Source of the DNA: Chromatiales bacterium
GTDB lineage: Bacteria; Pseudomonadota; Gammaproteobacteria; UBA6429
NCBI GenBank assembly: GCA_027076405.1
Contig: JALTJN010000043.1
Location: 1 to 27,192, forward strand
Reading direction: 5' to 3'
DNA: 27,192 bases
Position numbers and translations under genes: made by a program. Of this stretch, positions 1 through 7,029 are shown piece by piece; position 1 is the stretch's first letter; each line of letters begins with the position of its first letter. Under the pieces are notes generated by a model, which worked only from the letters and a program-made list of their open reading frames with translations, was not told the DNA's origin and ran no database searches.

Positions 1-107
1 ATAACTACACCGATTACAGATGCGGCCATAAGGTTTCTACGAACCTTTCTGGTCGTTTCGTTTAAAGGTTCTCGGAGTCTTTCTGAGAAATGGTTAGTGT
101 CACTCAT
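1..107 (-). CDS. Unknown membrane protein, N-terminus only (cut by window edge)
   Basis: Only the first 35 codons are visible. The protein opens with a polar, charged stretch (MSDTNHFSERLREPLNETTR) followed by basic residues and then a hydrophobic run (LMAASVIGVV) that looks like the start of a transmembrane helix, which would give a short cytoplasmic N-terminus. The ATG at 105-107 is preceded by AAGGAAAAAC on the minus strand, a good ribosome binding site. The gene continues past the left edge, so no family can be assigned. A dyad at 157-182 lies 50 bp upstream and may be its operator. Confidence 0.6.
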   Translation of the reverse strand, partial: MSDTNHFSERLREPLNETTRKVRRNLMAASVIGVV

Positions 108-156
108 GTTTTTCCTTTACAGCTAACAGTTAATTATATGGATATCTACATAGTAC

Positions 157-182
157 ACAATATGTAGCGTGCGACATATTGT
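157..182. promoter_or_regulatory. Perfect 9-bp inverted repeat, possible operator
   Basis: ACAATATGT and ACATATTGT form a perfect inverted repeat around an 8-nt GC-containing spacer. It sits between the 3' end of chrA and the start of the leftward partial gene, 50 bp before that gene's ATG. The arms are AT-rich and no T-run follows, so an operator for a dimeric regulator is more likely than a terminator. The regulator is unknown. Confidence 0.4.
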
Positions 183-279
183 ATGGGTTAGTTTTATTAG
201 GTGTTTCTTAAAGTTCTATTAAAACAAAGTGTTACTTGGTTTTATATTGTTTTAATTAAAAGCAAAAAGACGCCTTGGA

Positions 280-1620
280 TCAATTTAACACAAAGGAATA
301 AGCTAAACCAATAATGGCGCATGCACCAATAACTTGCACAACACCTACTTTATATTTTATTAATGCAATAAAAGCAGCGGTACCGATTAAAGCAGAAACC
401 CATTCAAAATTTGCGTCAAATCCTTGTGGCCAGAGTACGTGGTAAGCGAAAAAGGTGGCTAAATTTAAAATAACGCCAACAACGGCTGCGGTAATGCCGG
501 TGAGTGGTGCGGTAAATTTAATGTCTCCCCGGGTTGCCTCTACCGCGGGGCCGCCAAGTAAAATAAAAAGAAAAGAAGGTAAAAATGTATAAAGGGTGGC
601 AACACTTGCGCCTGCTGCTCCGGCAAGTAACAGTGTATCCGGGCCAAAGAGTTCTTTTGTCCAGCCGCCAACAAAGCCAACGAAGGCGACGATCATTATA
701 AGAGGACCGGGTGTTGTTTCGCCCAGTGCAAGACCGTCTATCATTTGTGTTCCTGTTAACCATGCATAGTGATCAACACCGCCCTGATAAACATAGGGTA
801 AAACTGCATAAGCACCACCAAAAGTAACAAGTGCGGCTTTTGTAAAAAACCAGCTCATTTGCGTTAAGGTGCCTTGCCAGCCATAGGTTAACGTCAAGGC
901 GGTCATGACTGCTCCGCCTATTGATAAACCGATTAAGAGAAAAACGATAAAGCGGCTCCATTTAAACTTTGTATGTTCGGGGGCAGGGGTGTCGTCATCG
1001 ATGATGGCTAAACCGTAAGTCTCTTTTGAACTACCATGGCCGCCTCCGGCTTTAAATTTTTCTGGTGCATAACGTGATCCAATATAGGCGATTATTCCGG
1101 CAGCAAGCACGATATAAGGAAAAGGAATATCAAAAGTAAATATTGCAATAAAGGCAAGCACTGCCATGGCACGTAAGACATTATTTTTTAATGCGCGTGA
1201 TCCAATTCGGTATGCAGCGAAAACAACAATGGCTGTTACGGCCGGTTTAATACCATATAGAACACCTGCTACTGCGGGCAGGTCACCATAGGCAAGATAA
1301 ACCCAGGTTAAGGCAATAAGAATAAACAACGAAGGCAAAACAAAAAGTACCCCTGCTGCTATGCCGCCCCAGACGCCATGCATTAACCAGCCGATATAGG
1401 TAGCAAGTTGTTGTGCTTCTGGCCCGGGTAACACCATAGTGTAATTAAGCGCATGTAAGAAACGGTGTTCAGAAATCCAGCGACGTTTTTCAACCAGCTC
1501 CTGATGCATCATACTGATTTGACCTGCCGGTCCACCAAAGCTAATAAAGCCTAATTTAAGCCAGTAAATGACCGCTTCCCAAAATGATACGGGCTGCGGA
1601 CGTTGGTGGGTATCTTCCAT
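280..1620 (-). CDS. chrA: ChrA chromate transporter (CHR family, two-domain form)
   Basis: A 446-residue inner-membrane protein with the two homologous CHR halves typical of full-length chromate efflux proteins. The N-terminal half carries GFISFGGPAGQI (about residues 24-35) and LPGPEAQQLATYIGWL (about 64-79). The C-terminal half repeats the pattern with ALVTFGGAYAVLPYV and TTPGPLIM. A hydrophilic loop of about 35 residues near residue 200 links the halves. The family exports chromate, or takes up sulfate-like oxyanions, using the proton motive force; which one applies here cannot be read from sequence. It is the last gene of a probable five-gene minus-strand operon, 30 bp after the DUF4442 gene. 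AAAGG lies 9 nt before the ATG. Confidence 0.93.
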   Translation of the reverse strand: MEDTHQRPQPVSFWEAVIYWLKLGFISFGGPAGQISMMHQELVEKRRWISEHRFLHALNYTMVLPGPEAQQLATYIGWLMHGVWGGIAAGVLFVLPSLFILIALTWVYLAYGDLPAVAGVLYGIKPAVTAIVVFAAYRIGSRALKNNVLRAMAVLAFIAIFTFDIPFPYIVLAAGIIAYIGSRYAPEKFKAGGGHGSSKETYGLAIIDDDTPAPEHTKFKWSRFIVFLLIGLSIGGAVMTALTLTYGWQGTLTQMSWFFTKAALVTFGGAYAVLPYVYQGGVDHYAWLTGTQMIDGLALGETTPGPLIMIVAFVGFVGGWTKELFGPDTLLLAGAAGASVATLYTFLPSFLFILLGGPAVEATRGDIKFTAPLTGITAAVVGVILNLATFFAYHVLWPQGFDANFEWVSALIGTAAFIALIKYKVGVVQVIGACAIIGLAYSFVLN

Positions 1621-1650
1621 TTTCTTAAACCTTTTTTATTTATTATATTT

Positions 1651-2061
1651 TTATAACTTTTGCACAAACCAATGATAGCTAGCGACACAGGTAACGGTGT
1701 TTTCACTATCTTTAATTTCGACATTAACTGTGATGGATGCGCGGCCTTTGTTAGCAAACTGTGTGTTGAATTTTTTTATTTCATCTTCAGTAATGGATGG
1801 GTAAGCAATAATATTTTTAACAGCAGGTTTTTTGAATTTAACTTTTGCATCGCGTACCACAGGAATAACTTTGCCGACCAGCTCAGGGAACAAGGTTTGT
1901 AAATATTCACCAGTTGCTGTTTCGGCCAGGGTGAATTGCGCGCTGGCATGCATGGTTTGCAGGTGATTATGTGTATCGTCAGTAAAGAGTAGCTCAAGCT
2001 CGTTATTATTTGTTTTTGTAATACCAACTTTTTTAACGAAGGGTATGTCCAGTACGTTCAT
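1651..2061 (-). CDS. DUF4442 / hotdog-fold thioesterase-like protein
   Basis: A 136-residue soluble protein with no signal peptide. The stretch around residues 28-60 (FTDDTHNHLQTMHASAQFTLAE) resembles the hotdog-fold DUF4442/PaaI-type pattern, in which an asparagine or histidine before the long helix takes part in acyl-CoA thioester hydrolysis. The rest alternates like the strands of that fold. Substrate is unknown. It lies 19 bp downstream of the PQ-loop-like gene and 30 bp upstream of chrA, all on the minus strand, so it is probably co-transcribed. The family call is by pattern recognition only; the enzymatic role is inferred. Confidence 0.65.
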   Translation of the reverse strand: MNVLDIPFVKKVGITKTNNNELELLFTDDTHNHLQTMHASAQFTLAETATGEYLQTLFPELVGKVIPVVRDAKVKFKKPAVKNIIAYPSITEDEIKKFNTQFANKGRASITVNVEIKDSENTVTCVASYHWFVQKL

Positions 2062-2080
2062 TTAGCATCCTTTTTAATTT

Positions 2081-2677
2081 TTATTTTTTATTCTTCCCGA
2101 TCTTTATTCTTTTTAGTGAAACCATTTGAATAAAGAGTATACATGCTAACCCGGTTGCAGCCGGAAAAAGAAGTGTTGTTATAGAATAATTCTCAAGGGC
2201 AAAAATAGAAAACAGGTTTCGACTTGCGATAATGGCATAAAAAGTCAGCTGTTCACTATATGGATACTGGTATGACTTTCTAAAGGTTGGGGCAAAACCA
2301 AAAAGATCTATGGTTGTTAGTATTAGCACTGCCCATAACGGGTTGGAAGTAAAATACCAAAAAGGAATGGCCGAAAGTGCCGTTATGAAAAACAGCCAAT
2401 CTGTGGTTGTAATGGATAAATCTGATTTTTTACCATAAGCCAGTATTGCGACATAAAGTGTAATAACACCTGAAACTCCAATGGGCCATGCGCCAACTCC
2501 ACCTTTATCTGTCAGCTGCGCGAGAAAGATAATGAAGGTGACAGAAGCCCAGATAATCCATGAGAAGGCATGCGGAATAGTTTTGCCTTGCTGAATAGAA
2601 CGAATGTAAGGGATAAAGGCGATAAAAGTGAGTATGATTGCGATTAAGCTAAAAACTTCTTTTACCAATATGCTCAT
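2081..2677 (-). CDS. PQ-loop-like polytopic membrane protein
   Basis: A 198-residue protein with about six or seven hydrophobic segments. Near the N-terminus, the first helix ends in IPYIRSIQQGKTIPHAFSWI, which resembles a PQ-loop/SWEET-type repeat: a proline at a helix end, a short polar loop, then an aromatic-rich second helix. A second, weaker version may occur near residues 120-140 (TTIDLFGFAPTFRKSYQYPY). No substrate can be assigned. The C-terminus is lysine-rich. It starts 8 bp after algR on the same strand, so the two are probably co-transcribed. A generic conserved membrane protein is the alternative. Confidence 0.6.
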   Translation of the reverse strand: MSILVKEVFSLIAIILTFIAFIPYIRSIQQGKTIPHAFSWIIWASVTFIIFLAQLTDKGGVGAWPIGVSGVITLYVAILAYGKKSDLSITTTDWLFFITALSAIPFWYFTSNPLWAVLILTTIDLFGFAPTFRKSYQYPYSEQLTFYAIIASRNLFSIFALENYSITTLLFPAATGLACILFIQMVSLKRIKIGKNKK

Positions 2678-2685
2678 TAGTTTAC

Positions 2686-3411
2686 TTAGCCGAGGAATTT
2701 TCTAACCGCAGCGACATGTCGCCGGCTAACTTCAATTTTATTATCAACATCTTTTAATTCGGCTAAGTATCGGCCTTGTTGATCTTTTCGTATCGCCGTG
2801 AGTTGTTTCTTTGAAATTAATGCATTGCGGTGAATGCGAATAAAGGCATGGCTAAATCTTGATTCAAGGCTTTTTAAAGACTCTTCAATAATAACCTCAC
2901 CTTCGGGATATTTAACGGTGACATATTTTTGTTCTGCCTGAAAATAATAAATATCACTAAGGCTTATTTTTCTTACACCGCTATGAATGCGAACGCTTAA
3001 ATAATCATCTTGTGTTTGAGTTTCATCTACATGAATACTTTGCAATTGCACACGGTTAAGTCGTTTTGCAGACTGTAATGATTTTTCAAGTTTATCTTTA
3101 CGTATCGGCTTTAATAAATAGGCAATGGCATGTGTATCAAATGCATCTAATGCATATTCATCATAAGCCGTGGTAAAAATAATGGCCGGTGGGGTTTCAA
3201 ATTCAGAAAGTTTTCTGGCGGTTTCTATTCCATCCATGCCGGGCATGCGGATATCGAGTAAAATAATATCGGGTGAGTGTTTCCGGAATTGTTCGAGTGC
3301 AACCAATCCGTTTTCTGCCTCGATAGCTTCGATATCAGGATCGATGTCATGAAGGTGACGTTGTAAACGTTCACGGGCTAAGGGTTCATCATCAACGATC
3401 AAAATTTTCAT
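2686..3411 (-). CDS. algR: LytTR-type response regulator (AlgR-like)
   Basis: A 241-residue two-domain regulator. The receiver domain (1-120) begins MKILIVDDEPLARERL, with acidic residues at 7-9, phospho-acceptor D53 in LLDIRMPGMDG, T80/T81 and K101 in YLLKPI. The C-terminal LytTR DNA-binding domain spans about 137-241 (ISLSDIYYFQAEQKYV, FIRIHRNALISKKQL). I chose the ATG at 3409-3411, which matches the AlgR N-terminus, rather than one nine codons upstream. The start overlaps the end of the kinase gene by 20 nt, indicating translational coupling. In Pseudomonas AlgR controls alginate, twitching motility and virulence genes; targets here are unknown. Confidence 0.9.
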   Translation of the reverse strand: MKILIVDDEPLARERLQRHLHDIDPDIEAIEAENGLVALEQFRKHSPDIILLDIRMPGMDGIETARKLSEFETPPAIIFTTAYDEYALDAFDTHAIAYLLKPIRKDKLEKSLQSAKRLNRVQLQSIHVDETQTQDDYLSVRIHSGVRKISLSDIYYFQAEQKYVTVKYPEGEVIIEESLKSLESRFSHAFIRIHRNALISKKQLTAIRKDQQGRYLAELKDVDNKIEVSRRHVAAVRKFLG

Positions 3412-4471
3412 GAAGTTCAGCCTGATTGGGTCGTTCATATGGGAACTCTAGTGTAACTTGATAGAGTCCGTCGCTTTCATTGATTTCAAGTTTACCACGG
3501 TGAGCATAAAGTGCGTTTAAACGTTCGCGAACATTGTTTTGTGCAAGTTGGTTTCCATGTTGTCGTTGTGATGTTTTTTCGGGTAATGAGTTGGTTAAAG
3601 TAAATTTAATTTGTTTGTTTTCAAGCTGACCTTTTATTTCAATTGAGCCGCCTTCGGTGTGTGATTCAATCCCATGATAAATGGCATTTTCTAATAAGGG
3701 TTGTAATAGCAATGCCGGAACTTGAGCATCATTTGGTACGTCGAGTTCCCATATTATTTTTAGTCGCTCACCAAGACGAAGTTGTTCAATTTCGATATAG
3801 CGATGACAAAGTTCCAGTTCTTCTTCAAGACTAACCTGTTTACGGGCATCACTTAAACTAACACGAAACAAGTCTGCCAGATTCTCAACGGCCATTTCTG
3901 CTTTTTCAGGATTGCTTCGAGTCAGTGAGGCAATGGTGTTCATGCTGTTAAATAAAAAATGTGGACGAATACGAGACTGCAATGCCTGAACACGGGCTTC
4001 AGTTTCTGCACGTACATTTCGACGCCATTGATTTTGAATATAAAAATAACGCAGTACCGGGCCGGTTAAGATTGCACCGATTGCAACATTTCGTAAAAAA
4101 AAGTGCAGATGCCATCCGGCCGGATAAAGCTCGAAATTTTTTGCATAAATAAAGTAATAAGTGAGCTCGGTGATGATGGCAACGACACTAAGTACAATAA
4201 TATAGCTGATAATGCCTGCTTTGATATTTGAGAAACGGGCAAGATAAGGGCGGGACAAGCAAAGAATAGAGCAGCTTGCCAGAGCACACCACTGAACGAA
4301 GAGGGAGATTAAACCAAGGTTATACCAATGCTGTTTAATTGGTATATCCATCGGTGCGAGAGCAAGAATAAAGGCGAAAAGCTCTGCAATCAGGACAACA
4401 AAAAATACCGGGCGAATACCGCATAAATTGGGCAAAAAAAGGGTATCAATGTCAGCTTCAGTTTTTTGCAA
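3392..4471 (-). CDS. algZ: AlgZ/FimS-like sensor histidine kinase (LytS family)
   Basis: A 359-residue membrane kinase. Four or five hydrophobic segments occupy residues 20-140. A short coiled region leads to the His_kinase domain, with phospho-acceptor H171 in SRIRPHFLFNSMNTIASL. The ATPase part shows the N-box LLLQPLLENAIYHGIE, but the glycine-rich boxes are weak, as in the unusual AlgZ/FimS group. It overlaps the downstream algR gene and is its likely partner. It is divergent from argH with 132 bp between the starts, the arrangement seen in Pseudomonas (argH next to algZ-algR). It probably heads the operon that ends with chrA. Confidence 0.9.
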   Translation of the reverse strand: MQKTEADIDTLFLPNLCGIRPVFFVVLIAELFAFILALAPMDIPIKQHWYNLGLISLFVQWCALASCSILCLSRPYLARFSNIKAGIISYIIVLSVVAIITELTYYFIYAKNFELYPAGWHLHFFLRNVAIGAILTGPVLRYFYIQNQWRRNVRAETEARVQALQSRIRPHFLFNSMNTIASLTRSNPEKAEMAVENLADLFRVSLSDARKQVSLEEELELCHRYIEIEQLRLGERLKIIWELDVPNDAQVPALLLQPLLENAIYHGIESHTEGGSIEIKGQLENKQIKFTLTNSLPEKTSQRQHGNQLAQNNVRERLNALYAHRGKLEINESDGLYQVTLEFPYERPNQAELHENFDR

Positions 4472-4603
4472 AATGCTCTCTTATTTCTCTGTTTGATATG
4501 ATTTATATTATTCCTTTATATATACACGCTGGGCGTTAAGCGGGCAACACGTTATACTTCGAAAATCGATATTCAGTTCAAATATTAAATAGGTCTCTAC
4601 AGT

Positions 4604-6004
4604 ATGAGCAATCCAGTAAACAAAAATAATCCGGCAGATAAACTTTGGGGCGGGCGTTTTACTGCGCCAACAAACGAGTTTGTTGAGGTCTTCACTGCAT
4701 CAGTGGGATTTGATCAACGTATGTATAAGCAGGATATTACAGGTTCCATTGCTCATGCGCGCATGCTGGAGCACATTGGTGTATTAACGGCAGATGAGTG
4801 CAAAGCCATTATCGGCGGCCTCAACGACATCATGCTGGATATTGAGTCCGGTCAATTTGCATGGTCAACCGCACTTGAAGATGTGCACATGAATATTGAG
4901 GCCCGTTTAACCGATCGTATTGGAATTACCGGTAAAAAACTTCATACCGGCCGGTCGCGTAATGATCAGGTGGCAACGGATATTCGTTTATATTTACGTG
5001 ATGAAGTAGATAGTATTGATGCCGAGTTAAAACGTTTACTCGAAGGTTTGTTGCAACTGGCCTCGCGTGAAGTTGACACGATTATGCCGGGCTTTACTCA
5101 TTTACAAACTGCACAACCCGTGAGTTTTGGGCACCATATGTTAGCGTGGTGTGAAATGCTGGTGCGTGATCGCGAGCGTTTAGCAGATTGCCGGAAACGT
5201 ATTAATGTTATGCCGTTAGGCAGTGCTGCATTGGCCGGCACAACATATCCGATAGACAGAGAATTTACCGCAAAAGAATTAGGCTTTGATGGTATTTGTG
5301 AAAACTCGCTTGATGGTGTCAGTGATCGTGATTTTGCGATAGAGCTGGTATCTGCTTCATCATTAATTATGATGCATCTCTCGCGTTTTTCTGAAGAGCT
5401 GGTTTTGTGGAGTTCTGCCCAGTTTGACTTTGTTGATTTAGGCGACAGCTTTTGTACCGGCTCAAGCATTATGCCGCAAAAGAAAAATCCGGATGTGCCC
5501 GAACTGGTTCGTGGCAAAACAGGTCGCATTTATGGTCACCTTATGAGTTTATTGACCTTAATGAAGAGCCAGCCTTTAGCCTACAATAAAGATAATCAGG
5601 AAGATAAGGAACCCTTGTTTGATACGGTCGATAATCTTAAAGGCTGTTTACGTTTGTATGCAGACATGATGCCGCAAATCATTGTGAAAAAAGAAAACAT
5701 GTATGCTGCAGCACGCAGTGGTTTTTCTACGGCAACCGATTTAGCGGATTATTTAGTACGTAAAGGCATGCCTTTTCGTGATGCCCATGAAGTGGTCGGT
5801 CAGTCAGTTGGTTATGGTGTAGAAACAGGAAAAGATTTATCCGATATGTCTCTGGATGAATTGAAAAAATTCTCGGATATTATCGAACAGGATGTATTTG
5901 AAGTCTTAACGCTAGAAGGTTCAGTTGCTGCGCGTAACCACCGTGGTGGTACCGCACCGGAACAAGTTAGAAAGCAAATTGAAAGGCTTAAGAAAGAAAT
6001 TTAA
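4604..6004 (+). CDS. argH: Argininosuccinate lyase
   Basis: A 466-residue cytosolic enzyme of normal family length that splits argininosuccinate into arginine and fumarate, the last step of arginine synthesis. It belongs to the fumarase/aspartase superfamily. Visible motifs are WGGRF (15-19), [12 protein letters not shown] (115-126), [10 protein letters not shown] with H166 (163-172), and the signature [12 protein letters not shown] (286-297) on the mobile catalytic loop. It is divergent from algZ; a possible -10 (TATACT, 4553-4558) precedes it, but I see no convincing -35. Its stop codon lies only 9 bp from the end of the convergent PAS gene. Confidence 0.98.
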   Translation: MSNPVNKNNPADKLWGGRFTAPTNEFVEVFTASVGFDQRMYKQDITGSIAHARMLEHIGVLTADECKAIIGGLNDIMLDIESGQFAWSTALEDVHMNIEARLTDRIGITGKKLHTGRSRNDQVATDIRLYLRDEVDSIDAELKRLLEGLLQLASREVDTIMPGFTHLQTAQPVSFGHHMLAWCEMLVRDRERLADCRKRINVMPLGSAALAGTTYPIDREFTAKELGFDGICENSLDGVSDRDFAIELVSASSLIMMHLSRFSEELVLWSSAQFDFVDLGDSFCTGSSIMPQKKNPDVPELVRGKTGRIYGHLMSLLTLMKSQPLAYNKDNQEDKEPLFDTVDNLKGCLRLYADMMPQIIVKKENMYAAARSGFSTATDLADYLVRKGMPFRDAHEVVGQSVGYGVETGKDLSDMSLDELKKFSDIIEQDVFEVLTLEGSVAARNHRGGTAPEQVRKQIERLKKEI

Positions 6005-6013
6005 AATTTATTG

Positions 6014-6820
6014 CTAATCTTTCTCCAGTTTAGCCCGCGCTTTTTGCATTAACAAAACCAGGTCATCACCCTTTGCCCATTCGCTGTAACCAAAGCTGGC
6101 AGAAAGTGAATAATCTTCGGGTAGGCCATCCGGTAAAGCAATCGCATTAAGACGCTCGCCAAGATTGTCGGTTAATTTTTTACAGGCTTCTGCTGCTGTT
6201 TCTGGCAGCACCAGTAAAAAATCGCTTTCATTGAGCTTGCCAACAATGTCTGCCCAGCGAACCTGATCGTTTAACATCTGGCTAATAGGCAGCATGATGC
6301 TGGCGATCTGGTCTTCATTAAGCTGTTGCAGATTATTCACGCGCATAATGACAATAGAAAGTAAATTATTGTAGCGACGGCTACGAGATATTTGTGGTTC
6401 TAAACTTTGAAACAGAGCCACTTTATTTGGCATACCGGTTACTTCATCTACCGCTAATGCTTCACGTAATTCCTCTTTTAATAAATCTCGCTCCTGCATC
6501 AATAAATGCAATGGCCCAACGTCAGTAATAAAATGTGCAGTATTATTTTCAACTTGTTGCTGGCTGCACATAAACCATTGATCATCACGAATGCTATTGG
6601 CAGGGATGTGAACCGCTTGTGTAGAGGTAAAAAGTGGCTGAAGAACGTCAGGTAATGCATCAATATTCATACCGGTAATTTCATCAACAGCAATCCCCAG
6701 ATAATCTTCAAATGTGCTGTTTACCCAGATAATGTTTTTCGCGTTATCGGATAATGCGATCCCCATAGGGCAAGATTGTATAATCTGAGTAAGATCGGAG
6801 TGACTGAGTTGCTTTAACAT
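6014..6820 (-). CDS. PAS domain protein with degenerate GGDEF domain
   Basis: A 268-residue soluble protein. Residues 8-105 look like a PAS sensor (GIALSDNAKNIIWVNSTFEDYLGI). A short coil (107-122) leads to a diguanylate-cyclase-like domain starting at DEVTGMPNKVALFQSLE (125-141). The position of the GGDEF signature holds NESDF (197-201, within GKLNESDFLLVLPET), so both glycines and the catalytic acidic pair are altered and cyclase activity is unlikely. Such domains usually act as c-di-GMP or GTP effectors, or as dimerisation modules. There is no membrane segment. It is convergent with argH and divergent from cyaA. Confidence 0.8.
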   Translation of the reverse strand: MLKQLSHSDLTQIIQSCPMGIALSDNAKNIIWVNSTFEDYLGIAVDEITGMNIDALPDVLQPLFTSTQAVHIPANSIRDDQWFMCSQQQVENNTAHFITDVGPLHLLMQERDLLKEELREALAVDEVTGMPNKVALFQSLEPQISRSRRYNNLLSIVIMRVNNLQQLNEDQIASIMLPISQMLNDQVRWADIVGKLNESDFLLVLPETAAEACKKLTDNLGERLNAIALPDGLPEDYSLSASFGYSEWAKGDDLVLLMQKARAKLEKD

Positions 6821-7006
6821 TGAGATGTATTTTCCGCGTTAAATATCATGATTATTTTTGTGTGTAAGAGCCTGTTACTGGTGCCACAGTATACTTAATT
6901 TCAGCTGATGCGAGAATAGTGGTTAAGTTATTAAATTATATAGAAATATTAATTAAGCCGATGATTAAGTGATAAATAGAATTCACATTATTTAATTCAG
7001 AAAGTC

Positions 7007-7024
7007 ATTTATCGGCCGATAAAT
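7007..7024. promoter_or_regulatory. 18-bp perfect palindrome abutting the cyaA start
   Basis: ATTTATCGGCCGATAAAT reads identically on both strands and ends 5 nt before the cyaA ATG, touching its AAGGA ribosome binding site. It could be an operator for a dimeric repressor, or a regulatory element acting in the leader. With no loop bases it is a better DNA-binding site than an RNA hairpin. The regulator is not identifiable. Confidence 0.45.
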
Positions 7025-7029
7025 AAGGA

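Noticed and set aside
157..182. Terminator for chrA
   Set aside because: AT-rich stem, 8-nt loop and no T-run after it in the chrA direction; it lies about 100 bp past the stop.
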